NCBI GenBank assembly: GCA_038118725.1
Contig: JAYOIK010000124.1
Location: forward strand, 1 to 9,108
Direction of reading: 5' to 3'
DNA length: 9,108 bases
Source: JADHLJ01 sp038118725
GTDB taxonomy: Bacteria; Pseudomonadota; Alphaproteobacteria; Thalassobaculales; Thalassobaculaceae
The position numbers and the translations under genes are program-made. The notes beneath the pieces were generated by a model that did no database searches, was not told where the DNA came from, and saw only the letters and a list, made by a program, of their open reading frames with translations. Below are positions 1 through 7,781 of the stretch, piece after piece; the stretch's first letter is position 1, and each line of letters opens with the position of its first letter.

Positions 1-2904
1 CACGTTGACTTGAAGCCTTTCAACGGAAGAATCCACATATCGAACCGTGCCGCCGATCGCGCCTTCCTCGCCCATCACATGCCACGGCTCCAGAGCCTGG
101 CGCAGCTCGATCTTGATCTGGCCGAAATTCATCTCGCCGTAGCGGGGAAACCGGAACTCGAAATGCGGCGCGAACCAGTCCAACTCTAAATCAAAGCCCG
201 CCTCGCGCATCTCTTCGATCACGTCGCGGAAGTCGGCCCAAACCGCGTTGGGCAACATGAAGCGATCATGCAGCGATGTCCCCCAGCGCACCAAGGACCC
301 GGTATAGGGCGCGCGCCAGAACTGGGCGATCAGACCGCGCAACAGCAGCTGCTGGGTGAGGCTCATCCTCGCATGGGGCGGCATCTCGAAACCGCGAAAC
401 TCGACCAACCCCAGACGCCCGGTCGGCCCGTCGGGAGAATAGAGCTTGTCGATACAGATTTCCGTGCGATGGGTGTTACCTGACACATCGATCAGTAGGT
501 TTCGCAGGATCCGGTCGATCAGCCAGGGCGGACAGTCCTCGCCCGGCCCCGGGATCTGCCGATTGGCGATCTCAAGCTCGTACAAACCGTCATGCCGCGC
601 CTCGTCGATCCGGGGGGCCTGGCTGGTCGGGCCGATGAACATGCCGGAGAACAGATAGCTGAGGCTCGGATGGTGCTGCCAGTAGGTGATCAGGCTGCGC
701 AACAAGTCCGGACGACGCAGGAACGGGCTATCCGCCGGCGTCGCCCCGCCGACAACCACGTGATTGCCTCCGCCGGTGCCCGTATGGCGCCCGTCCAGCA
801 TGAATTTCTCGGTGCCGAGCCGGCTTAGCCGCGCTTCCTCGTAGAGCGTCGTCGTGATGTCGACCATCTCGCGCCAATTGGTCGCGGGTTGGATATTGAT
901 CTCCAGCACCCCCGGGTCCGGCGTGATCTTGATGACGTTGAGGCGATGATCATCGGGCGGTCCATAGCCTTCGATATGGACCTCCATTCCGCATTCCGCC
1001 GTCGCGTCCTCGATCGCCGCCACGAGGTCTAGATAATCCTCCAAGGTTTCGGTGGGCGGCATGAACACGCATAGACGCCCGTCACGCGGCTCCACCGCCA
1101 GCGCCGCCCGGACATGGCCCCGCGCCAGGGATTGTGGGTTATGATTCTGACGATCGCCGGCGGGTTGCTCGCCGCCTTGAAGATAGGGTTGCCGGCGCGC
1201 GTCCGGCTCCGGCAGCTCGGCGCGCTCCGAGAAGGGATCGGAGGGGATGATATAGGGGTAATCCGCCTCGGAAATGTGATCCAGCGAGGCGAGCGGAAGC
1301 CTGAACCCGATCGGCGAGTCTCCCGGCACCAGGATCAGGCGGTCGGTCCGGCTGGACCACCGCTCGCTCTGCCACCGCCCCTTGCCGGCGCGTGAGTTGC
1401 AGCGTTGCAACGGCAGCACATAGCCGGATGGCTTGCTCAAGCCTCGGGTCAGAACCTTGGCCAGACGATCTCTTTCCATTGGATCGTCGAGCTTGGAATC
1501 ATCCAACGTGACATTGCCCGGCAGCCGTCGTTCCTTCTCCATGAAGTGCCAGGGGTCCTCGTAAACTCCGGCCACCGCGTCCGCCGAGACCTCCAACCGG
1601 CTCGCGATACCCTCGGCGAAAACCCGCGCGGAATCGATATCGGGCGCGAGATCAATCTCCTCGCGCGCGATCATCCGTTCATCGCGCCAGATCGGCACCC
1701 CGTCACGCCGCCAATAGAGCGCGAAAGCCCAGCGCGGCAGCGGCTCACCCGGATACCACTTGCCTTGCCCGAAATGCAGAAGGCCGCCGGGCGCGAACTT
1801 GCGGTACAGCCGGCGTATCAGTGCGTCGGCGATGGGGCGCTTGGTGGCCCCGACGGCGGCCGTGTTCCACTCCGCCGCGTCCACGTGATCGATCGACACG
1901 AAAGTCGGCTCTCCGCCCAATGTCAGTCGTACGTCGTTCTCCTGGAGCACGGCGTCGACCGTATCGCCGAGCGCGTCGATGCGGCGCCATTGATCCTCGG
2001 TATAGGGCTTGGTGACCCGAGGCGATTCACTGACCCGGGTAACGGACATATCGAAGGAGAAGTTGACCTCGCATTGTTCGATCGCGCCGGTGATAGGCGC
2101 GGCGCTGCTCGGCCTCGGCGTCGCGGCCAGCGGTATATGCCCCTCGCCGCTCAGCAGGCCCGAAGTCGGATCAAGACCGATCCAACCGGCGCCGGGTAGA
2201 TAAACCTCCGCCCAGGCATGCAAATCGGTGAAGTCGCTCTCGGCGCCCGAGGGACCGTCGAGGGATTTCACATCGGCGACCAATTGAATCAGGTAGCCGG
2301 AGACGAACCGCGCGGCGAAACCCAAATGCCGCAGGATCTCGACCAGGAGCCAACCGGAATCCCGGCACGACCCCCTGCCCCGCTCCAGCGTTTCCTCGCA
2401 TGTCTGAACGCCCGGTTCCATGCGGACCAGATATTCAATCTCGTTTTCCAGGCGTTGGTTAAGATCCACCAGGAAGTTCGCCGTGCCGCCTTCCGGCTTG
2501 GGCAGACGGTCCAGCCAGGCGCGAAGCAAGGGCCCCGCCGGCTCGGGCTCCAGATACGGCTCCAACTCCTTCTTGAGCTCGCCGTCATAGGCGAAGGGAA
2601 CGGTTTCCGCCTCGGGCTCGAGAAAGAAATCAAAGGGGTTTTGGATCGACATATCGGCGACCAGGTCGACCTCTACCTGAAAGCTCTCGACCGGATCGGG
2701 AAAGACGACCCGCGCCTGGTAGTTACCATGCGGATCCTGCTGCCAATTGATGAAGTGCCCGTCCGGTTGGATCTTGAGCGCGTAGCTCAGGACCGGCGTG
2801 GAGGCATGGGGGGCCGGGCGCAGGCGAATAACCTGCGGCCCCATTCTCGCCCGACGGTCATAGGAATAGGTGGTGCGATGATGCAACGCGACATGGATGC
2901 TCAT
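1..2904 (-). CDS. Transglutaminase-like / DUF2126 (COG4196) putative amidoligase fusion protein, C-terminus cut by window edge
   Basis: The frame is open from ATG 2904 to base 1 (968 codons, no stop). An upstream in-frame stop lies at 2997-2995, and an AAGGAAA Shine-Dalgarno sits at 2923-2917, about 12 bases before the ATG. Residues 1 to about 105 look like the beta-rich bacterial transglutaminase N-domain (start MSIHVALHHRTTYSYD). Residues about 165-250 are the transglutaminase core, with Cys180 in RGSCRDSGW, His229 in DLHAWAEVY and Asp245 in GLDPTSG as the expected triad. From about residue 300 on is DUF2126: LGGEPTF (329-335), MEVHIEGYG with Glu641 and Glu645, LEIN with Glu668, GTGGGNHVVVGG (709-720) and VEFRGFEMPP with Glu837/Arg839. 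The last residues (GGTVRYVDSSVERLQVNV) match the family's late region, so I estimate 100-150 residues are missing. Pfam describes DUF2126 as a putative amidoligase with a glutamine-synthetase-like fold. Family members often sit beside ATP-grasp and alpha-E genes. No signal peptide is evident, so it is probably cytoplasmic. The substrate is unknown. Confidence 0.92.
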   Translation of the reverse strand, partial: MSIHVALHHRTTYSYDRRARMGPQVIRLRPAPHASTPVLSYALKIQPDGHFINWQQDPHGNYQARVVFPDPVESFQVEVDLVADMSIQNPFDFFLEPEAETVPFAYDGELKKELEPYLEPEPAGPLLRAWLDRLPKPEGGTANFLVDLNQRLENEIEYLVRMEPGVQTCEETLERGRGSCRDSGWLLVEILRHLGFAARFVSGYLIQLVADVKSLDGPSGAESDFTDLHAWAEVYLPGAGWIGLDPTSGLLSGEGHIPLAATPRPSSAAPITGAIEQCEVNFSFDMSVTRVSESPRVTKPYTEDQWRRIDALGDTVDAVLQENDVRLTLGGEPTFVSIDHVDAAEWNTAAVGATKRPIADALIRRLYRKFAPGGLLHFGQGKWYPGEPLPRWAFALYWRRDGVPIWRDERMIAREEIDLAPDIDSARVFAEGIASRLEVSADAVAGVYEDPWHFMEKERRLPGNVTLDDSKLDDPMERDRLAKVLTRGLSKPSGYVLPLQRCNSRAGKGRWQSERWSSRTDRLILVPGDSPIGFRLPLASLDHISEADYPYIIPSDPFSERAELPEPDARRQPYLQGGEQPAGDRQNHNPQSLARGHVRAALAVEPRDGRLCVFMPPTETLEDYLDLVAAIEDATAECGMEVHIEGYGPPDDHRLNVIKITPDPGVLEINIQPATNWREMVDITTTLYEEARLSRLGTEKFMLDGRHTGTGGGNHVVVGGATPADSPFLRRPDLLRSLITYWQHHPSLSYLFSGMFIGPTSQAPRIDEARHDGLYELEIANRQIPGPGEDCPPWLIDRILRNLLIDVSGNTHRTEICIDKLYSPDGPTGRLGLVEFRGFEMPPHARMSLTQQLLLRGLIAQFWRAPYTGSLVRWGTSLHDRFMLPNAVWADFRDVIEEMREAGFDLELDWFAPHFEFRFPRYGEMNFGQIKIELRQALEPWHVMGEEGAIGGTVRYVDSSVERLQVNV

Positions 2905-3070
2905 GACTCTACTGGCTTTCCTTGGCGAGATGTCCCGGTGGGTATGACGCGCTGTTACGAGGCCGGCGTCGGTTCGCGCGGGAGCGGCGGCAATCTACAC
3001 GATAACCGTCGGCAAAGCGCTAAAAAGTCGCGCCCGCGGGAAGCGTCCGCCGGTCAGTCGTCGCCAGGCA
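2905..3070. other. Intergenic spacer between dehydratase and transglutaminase fusion gene
   Basis: This 166-base gap separates the dehydratase stop from the next minus-strand start. It holds the AAGGAAA ribosome site (2923-2917) and, just after the dehydratase stop in the direction of transcription, a GC-rich stretch with CCCGCGGG (3038-3045) followed by a run of T. That resembles a weak terminator, but no convincing stem and loop can be drawn. The gap is long enough for the fusion gene to have its own promoter, although I could not identify clear -35 and -10 boxes. Confidence 0.4.
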
Positions 3071-4801
3071 TCAAAGCACGCACCCATGATGGGCGCTGGA
3101 GACCAGTCGTCGGTACTTGTCCAGAACCGATCCCGGGGACACATCCGACAGGGCCGGAAGCGCCAAACCCGCCATGCGCGCCCTCAACTCCTCGGCTGGT
3201 ATATCGAGGTCGAGCCGGCGGGTGCTTGGATTTATGACAATGATATCGCCGTCACGCACCGCCGCGATCGGCCCGCCTTTCGCGCCCTCCGGGCATATAT
3301 GGCCGACCAGGATGCCGTGGGATACGCCCGAGAAACGACCATCCGTGATCAGCGCGACTTCCTTGCCCAGCCCTCGCCCCTGAAGCTGAATGGTCAGATG
3401 CACCATCTCGGGCATGCCGGGCGCGCCGACGGGTCCCACATGCCGCACAACAACGACATCGCCCTGAACCACGCCGCCGTCTCTAATCGCGGCCATCGCC
3501 GCCTGCTCGCTATCGAAAACCTTCGCCGGACCGCGAAACTCTCCGTCCTCGAGCGTCTTTCCGGAAAGCTTCAGCACACAGCTCTCCGGCGCCAGCGAGC
3601 CGGACAGGACGCTGATGTGATTGCCGGGTTCCGCGAAAGGTCGCGCAATCGGATAGACGACGTCCTGTTCCGGCAGATCCTCCGGCAGCGGCACATCGGC
3701 TAGGTTCTCGGCGAGGGTCTTGCCGGTCACGGTCATCACGTCGCCATGCAAAAGCCCGGCCCCGAGAAGCGCCTTCATGACCACCGGCACCCCGCCCACA
3801 TTGTGCAGCGAGACCATGGCGTGGGCGCCATGCGGTTGCAGGTTGGCGATCAGCGGGACCCGTTCGCCAATTCGCTGAAGATCCTCGATCGCGAGCGGGA
3901 CCCCCGCCTCGCGCGCGATCGCGAGCACATGCAGATACAGGTTCGTCGACCCACCCATCGCGTAGGCCGTCGTGACCGCGTTCTCGAAAGCCTCTCGCAC
4001 CATGATGTCACGGGGCCGGATGCCTTTCTCGATGAGGTTGTAGAGCGCCGTGACGCTGGCCCGTGCCTGGTTCTTGACGTCGTCATGGATATCGCTGGCG
4101 GCATCGTAATCCGCCGGATGGGAAGCGCCGCGCGGGAGCATCATCCCGATCGCCTCCGCGATCGTGCTCATGGTGTTCGCCGTGAACATCGCCCCGCAGG
4201 TGCCGCTGCCCGGCATGACGCATCTCTGGAGGCTGGTAAGCTCCTCCTCGGTGATGCGGCCGGCCTCGCGCGCGGCGGAGCCCTCCATGTAGTCCATGAG
4301 GGTCAGGTTGTTGCCCTTGCTGGCCCAAGGCTCGAAATCGACGCGCCCGGGAGAGCTGGTGCCGGGATAAACCACGAGACCAAAGGCGTTGGTGCGCGCC
4401 AGCGGCATCAGCGCGGCGGCGCCGGTCTTATCGCAGCCCGAAACGACGATCATCGCATTGCCGTGATGGGCGAAATGTCCGGTTTCGATACAATCCGCCA
4501 TGAGATCACGCGACAGCAGGCTGAAGCCTGCGTTCTTGGTGCCCTGGGTCAAGGCGTCGGAGACCGCGGGCGCGCCGACCAACAGGCCCTGCCCGCCGCT
4601 CTCGGCAATGGCGTCAACCAGGAGGTCCGCGATCCGGCGCACGCGATTGTTGCACCGGTGGGCATTGGTATAGGCATTGGCGATGGTCACCACCGCATTG
4701 GCCTTGGCGGCCTCGGAAGGCTCGAACCCCGCCGCGCGCAGCTCAACGGCGCGCAAACCCTGTTTCGCGTCGCTCCAATAGCTTGCCGCTTTGTCCGCCA
4801 T
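3071..4801 (-). CDS. IlvD/Edd family dehydratase (dihydroxy-acid dehydratase-like)
   Basis: This 576-residue protein has the usual length for the IlvD/Edd family, whose members remove water from 2,3-dihydroxy acids to give 2-keto acids. The iron-sulfur cluster cysteines are present: Cys50 in NAHRCNN, Cys123 in SGCDKTG (Lys125 would be the Mg-bridging lysine) and Cys202 in GSGTCGAMFTANTM. Other family blocks are AMGGSTN (281-287), GAPGMPEM (459-466) and TDGRFSG with Ser491 as the likely catalytic base. GTCGAMFTANTM is closer to the dihydroxy-acid dehydratase form than to the CNTMGTASTM form of sugar-acid dehydratases. The start is supported by GGAGAA at 4812-4807, five bases before ATG 4801. 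The enzyme is cytoplasmic. It follows the 2OG oxygenase by 92 bases on the same strand, so they are probably co-transcribed. In classical enzymes the 456-466 block is usually GPKGGPGMPEM. Here the Lys is Val458, and the ends diverge too, so this may be a paralogue acting outside isoleucine/valine synthesis. Family is certain; substrate is not. Confidence 0.93.
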   Translation of the reverse strand: MADKAASYWSDAKQGLRAVELRAAGFEPSEAAKANAVVTIANAYTNAHRCNNRVRRIADLLVDAIAESGGQGLLVGAPAVSDALTQGTKNAGFSLLSRDLMADCIETGHFAHHGNAMIVVSGCDKTGAAALMPLARTNAFGLVVYPGTSSPGRVDFEPWASKGNNLTLMDYMEGSAAREAGRITEEELTSLQRCVMPGSGTCGAMFTANTMSTIAEAIGMMLPRGASHPADYDAASDIHDDVKNQARASVTALYNLIEKGIRPRDIMVREAFENAVTTAYAMGGSTNLYLHVLAIAREAGVPLAIEDLQRIGERVPLIANLQPHGAHAMVSLHNVGGVPVVMKALLGAGLLHGDVMTVTGKTLAENLADVPLPEDLPEQDVVYPIARPFAEPGNHISVLSGSLAPESCVLKLSGKTLEDGEFRGPAKVFDSEQAAMAAIRDGGVVQGDVVVVRHVGPVGAPGMPEMVHLTIQLQGRGLGKEVALITDGRFSGVSHGILVGHICPEGAKGGPIAAVRDGDIIVINPSTRRLDLDIPAEELRARMAGLALPALSDVSPGSVLDKYRRLVSSAHHGCVL

Positions 4802-4855
4802 GGGTCTTCTCCGTGATAATGCGTTCCACGCCCGCGAAAACGAGCGCGCTTAAGA

Positions 4856-4886
4856 GACGCCGCGGGGCGTCATGCCGATCATCGGC
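4856..4886 (-). other. Two adjacent small hairpins between oxygenase and dehydratase genes
   Basis: In the 92-base gap there is a perfect 6-bp stem, GACGCC (4856-4861) with GGCGTC (4866-4871), closing a four-base loop. Three bases away lies GCCGA (4874-4878) pairing with TCGGC (4882-4886). No U-run follows on the minus strand, so this is not a standard intrinsic terminator. It might act as an attenuator or an mRNA-stabilising or processing element within an operon, or be chance in GC-rich DNA. Confidence 0.35.
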
Positions 4887-4893
4887 TCCGGGA

Positions 4894-5715
4894 TCAACCG
4901 GGATTGGGATAGCTATCCGGCAGCCGTCCCAGGACCGACCGGATGGTCGACTCGCGGTACTGGTGTTCGGGAACATGATGATAGCTGAACACCGCCAACA
5001 ATCGATCCGGCGACCCTCGCGTCACCTCGGAAACTCGGTGGATCGAGCGTCGCCCCCCGAACAGGCAGAAGCTGCCGGCGGCCAACGGCGCGCGACGCAG
5101 CGGCACTTCCTCGCCGGACAGCAATCGGCCCACCTCGTCGTAATTCTCGTCATCCTCGTCACGCAGGAACGGCACGTATTCGAAATGCCCGCCCTCGGCC
5201 GCGGTTTGGATCATCAAGGTCACCGCGCCGTCATTCTGGTCGAAATGCCAGGCGTGGCGGCATCCCTCGCTCATCACCTTTACATTCGCCGCGAGATACG
5301 GGCAGGCGACGGGATACAACTCCTCCAGATCGAGGCAACGACGCACGAAATCGGTCAAGGCGGGCTGCTCGAAGATCGACACGAAGGCCCCGTCCTTGGG
5401 GAAGCAGTCCTTCGTGATCGAGCCGATAAGATTTGGCGTGGTGAGCGTCACCGGATGTCCGGCGGGATAGTCGTCGGGATTGCGCCAGGAATAGGCGCGC
5501 CGCTCGACATCCATCCAGTATGTCTGGTCGCGCCGGGCATTGGCCTCTTCTTGGATAACCGCGATCGCCTCGGGCCGGACGAAATCCGGCAAATGACAGA
5601 TCGCGCCGTCCGCCAGGGATGTCCGGCAGGATCGCAGCAGCTCGGCTCCCGCCCCGTCCAGATCGTCGATGGGATAGCGTTCCAAATCGACCAAATCCTT
5701 GAGTTCGTAGGCCAT
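4894..5715 (-). CDS. Fe(II)/2-oxoglutarate-dependent oxygenase, putative hydroxylase
   Basis: The product is 273 residues, starting MAYELKDLVDLERYP. It shows the double-stranded beta-helix signature of Fe(II)/2OG enzymes: His157-x-Asp159 in AWHFDQND, a distal His226 in RRSIHRVSEV, and Arg238 in DRLLAVFSY, placed to bind the 2OG carboxylate. The segment VTLMIQTAAEGGHFEYVP (165-182) and the F.GR.S.HRV pattern recall, from memory, the group that contains the BesD-type free-amino-acid halogenases and the lysine hydroxylases related to them. The intact Asp159 argues for hydroxylation, because the halogenases replace that Asp with Gly. An alternative start at 5799 would add 28 residues, but 5715 has a good GGAGAGG seven bases upstream. 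The enzyme is soluble. It is divergent from the flavin hydroxylase and precedes the dehydratase in a likely operon. Oxygenase class is firm; the substrate and the BesD-group assignment are inference. Confidence 0.85.
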   Translation of the reverse strand: MAYELKDLVDLERYPIDDLDGAGAELLRSCRTSLADGAICHLPDFVRPEAIAVIQEEANARRDQTYWMDVERRAYSWRNPDDYPAGHPVTLTTPNLIGSITKDCFPKDGAFVSIFEQPALTDFVRRCLDLEELYPVACPYLAANVKVMSEGCRHAWHFDQNDGAVTLMIQTAAEGGHFEYVPFLRDEDDENYDEVGRLLSGEEVPLRRAPLAAGSFCLFGGRRSIHRVSEVTRGSPDRLLAVFSYHHVPEHQYRESTIRSVLGRLPDSYPNPG

Positions 5716-5722
5716 CCTCAAT

Positions 5723-5729
5723 CCTCTCC
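5723..5729 (-). promoter_or_regulatory. Ribosome binding site deciding the oxygenase start
   Basis: The minus strand reads GGAGAGG here, seven bases before ATG 5715. No comparable site precedes the longer alternative start at 5799, so the shorter 273-residue form is preferred. Confidence 0.7.
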
Positions 5730-5786
5730 GCCAGCTGAAGCCCGTCGCGCGTCGATCACGCCAAGCCTTGATAGTGCCGCCGAAAG

Positions 5787-5837
5787 GTCGGGTTCGCAAT
5801 CCAATCGAGGCACCCCATTGCCGGATCGGGACCCGAC
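5787..5837. promoter_or_regulatory. Nested inverted repeat in divergent promoter region, candidate operator
   Basis: GTCGGGT (5787-5793) and ACCCGAC (5831-5837) form a perfect 7-bp inverted repeat centred at 5812. Inside it, CAAT (5802-5805) and ATTG (5817-5820) are separated by exactly 11 bases and centred at 5811. That fits the T-N11-A pattern bound by LysR-type regulators. The element lies about midway between the oxygenase start (5715) and the hydroxylase start (5913), a typical place for an operator controlling both directions. No regulator gene is in the window, and I could not assign -35/-10 boxes. The repeat is seen; its function is inferred. Confidence 0.45.
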
Positions 5838-5912
5838 GCCATACTCTCGTTTACTCGAAGGAACGCCGCGCCCGCCCGAGGATCGCGCGGCTGGGAATGG
5901 ATATCCGTGACG

Positions 5913-7757
5913 ATGCAGTATCACCTCAATGGTTTTCGTGCCGGGGACCCTAGCGTCGCCGCCCCGGTTTCCCGCGAAGAATCAATGGACAAGGTCGACG
6001 TGCTGATCGTCGGTTGCGGCCCGGCCGGGCTGACCCTCGCGGCCCAGTTGTGCGCGTTTCCGGAGATCTCGGTAAAAATCGTCGACCAGAAGCCCGGCCC
6101 TCTGGAAATAGGCCAAGCGGACGGCATCGCGTGCAGATCCATGGAAATGTTTCAGGCCTTCGGCATCGCGGATCGCGTGGCGCGGGAAGCCTATTGGGTC
6201 AACGAAGTCACTTTCTGGCGACCGAGCGAGGATGGCGGAGGCTTGGCGCGCGCCAACCGTATTCCCGATGTCGAGGATGGCTTGTCCGAAATGCCCCATG
6301 TCATTCTCAGCCAGGCCCGGGTGCATGATTTCTATCTGGAGCTGATGGAAAAGTCCGCGTCCCGGTTGGTCCCGGACTACAGCCTGCGGCTGACCGGGCT
6401 GGCGCGCGGCGGCGGAGACCACCCGATCACCGCCACGCTCGCCCGTCAGGACGGCAATGGCGGCACCGAGACCGTCGGAGCACGCTATGTGGTTGGATGC
6501 GACGGCGCTCGCAGCGCCGTCCGCCAATCCATGGGCCTCACGTTGAAAGGAGAGGCCGCGCGTCAACTTTGGGGCGTCATGGATATCCTCGCGGTAACTG
6601 ATTTTCCGGACGTGCGGTTCAAATGCGCCATTCAATCCGCCGATCAGGGAAGCATCCTGATCATTCCACGCGAAGGCGGCTATCTGGTGCGCATGTATAT
6701 CGAACTCGATGAACTGCATGGTGATGAAAGAGCCGCGGACCGCGCGGTGACAAGCGATATGCTGATCGCCCGGGCTCGCGCGATTCTCGCGCCTTACATC
6801 TTGGACGTACGGGAAATCGCTTGGTGGTCGGCCTACGAAATCGGCCAGCGTGTCTGCGACCGTTTCGACGACGCCATTGACGGCAAGGAGCCTCGCGTTT
6901 TCATCGCCGGCGATGCTTGCCATACCCATTCCCCAAAGGCCGGCCAAGGCATGAATGTTTCCATGGCCGACGCCTTCAATCTGGGATGGAAACTGGCCAA
7001 TGTGATCCGAGGCCGGGCGAATGCCGATCTGTTAGGCACCTATGGGCTCGAGCGCCGGGCCAAGGCCCAGGAGCTGATCGACTTTGATCGCGACATGGCG
7101 CGACTGTTCTCCGAAAAGCCCAGAACACCCGAGGAAGCGGACCAGTTCCAGCGCTATTTCAGAAAGCATGGCCGCTACACCGCCGGCGTCGAAACCCGTT
7201 ATGACCCGTCCACCATTGTCCTTGACGACGCCCATCGGGATCTCGCGTCCGGCTTCCAAGTCGGCACCCGGTTTCATTCCGCACCGGTGATCCGGGCGGC
7301 GGACGCGAGACCGGTTGAACTGGGTCATTGCCTGGCCGCCGACGGGCGTTGGCGTCTCATCCTTTTCGTCCCCCATGGGGAGGATGGCATGGAGAAACTC
7401 CGGCGGCTTTGCGCCTACCTCGTCGACGATCCGGCAAGCCCGTTGAACATATTCGGCGCCGGTGATGATCCGGACGCCAATGTCGATGTGAGAGCCGTGT
7501 TTCAGTCACCCCACCCGAGGTTGGATTTGTCCGAGTTGCCGCCCCTTCTCCTGCCACGAAAAGGAAATCACGGCCTGATCGACTACGAGAAGGTGTTCTG
7601 CCCGGATCTCGCGCGGGGACCGGACATATTCGATCACCGAGGCGTGGACAGGGCACGCGGCGCGATGGTGATCGTTCGCCCCGATCAATACGTGGCCGGG
7701 GTATTGCCCATGACATCGACCGATACATTGTCACGGTTTTTCGAGCGCTTGGTTTGA
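5913..7757 (+). CDS. mobA: FAD-dependent 3-hydroxybenzoate 4-monooxygenase-like aromatic hydroxylase
   Basis: This 614-residue group A flavoprotein monooxygenase uses NAD(P)H and O2 to hydroxylate a phenolic ring. It resembles, from memory, Comamonas 3-hydroxybenzoate 4-hydroxylase MobA (about 639 residues; not the molybdopterin enzyme of the same name), which makes protocatechuate. Shared traits include the N-terminus MQYHLNGFRAGDP, which fixes ATG 5913 rather than GTG 5907. FAD motifs are GCGPAG (34-39) with Asp58 ending the second strand, the DG motif GCDGARS (195-201) and GDACHTHSPKAGQGMN (333-348). QADG (Asp70) corresponds to MobA Asp75 near the substrate tunnel. The C-terminal third, about residue 430 onward, is the thioredoxin-like domain of the phenol hydroxylase subfamily (HSAPV, ADGRWRL, VRPDQYVA). 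No strong ribosome site is visible. It is cytoplasmic and transcribed divergently from the 2OG oxygenase. The exact phenolic substrate remains a prediction. Confidence 0.9.
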   Translation: MQYHLNGFRAGDPSVAAPVSREESMDKVDVLIVGCGPAGLTLAAQLCAFPEISVKIVDQKPGPLEIGQADGIACRSMEMFQAFGIADRVAREAYWVNEVTFWRPSEDGGGLARANRIPDVEDGLSEMPHVILSQARVHDFYLELMEKSASRLVPDYSLRLTGLARGGGDHPITATLARQDGNGGTETVGARYVVGCDGARSAVRQSMGLTLKGEAARQLWGVMDILAVTDFPDVRFKCAIQSADQGSILIIPREGGYLVRMYIELDELHGDERAADRAVTSDMLIARARAILAPYILDVREIAWWSAYEIGQRVCDRFDDAIDGKEPRVFIAGDACHTHSPKAGQGMNVSMADAFNLGWKLANVIRGRANADLLGTYGLERRAKAQELIDFDRDMARLFSEKPRTPEEADQFQRYFRKHGRYTAGVETRYDPSTIVLDDAHRDLASGFQVGTRFHSAPVIRAADARPVELGHCLAADGRWRLILFVPHGEDGMEKLRRLCAYLVDDPASPLNIFGAGDDPDANVDVRAVFQSPHPRLDLSELPPLLLPRKGNHGLIDYEKVFCPDLARGPDIFDHRGVDRARGAMVIVRPDQYVAGVLPMTSTDTLSRFFERLV

Positions 7758-7781
7758 TACGACAAGCGGCGCGGCGCTAAT

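Noticed and set aside
3026..3055. Possible terminator after the dehydratase (CCCGCGGG then T-run)
   Set aside because: The palindrome has no loop and no longer stem could be drawn, so I do not call it a terminator.
1405..3237. Two long plus-strand frames (1405-2199 and 2218-3237)
   Set aside because: They are mirror images of the transglutaminase fusion gene, whose minus-strand frame is unbroken for 968 codons and carries recognisable motifs throughout.
3746..4816. A 356-codon plus-strand open frame opposite the dehydratase
   Set aside because: It is fully antisense to a well-conserved IlvD/Edd gene, rich in Arg/Gly/His, and without family motifs; long antisense frames are expected in GC-rich coding DNA.
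6501..6521. Perfect 9-bp inverted repeat with a 3-base loop inside the hydroxylase gene
   Set aside because: It encodes the conserved FAD-binding DGARSAV motif (residues 197-203), so the symmetry is most simply explained by codon choice in GC-rich DNA.
5982..6947. A 321-codon minus-strand frame inside the hydroxylase gene
   Set aside because: Antisense shadow of the FAD hydroxylase; no ribosome site or recognisable domain.
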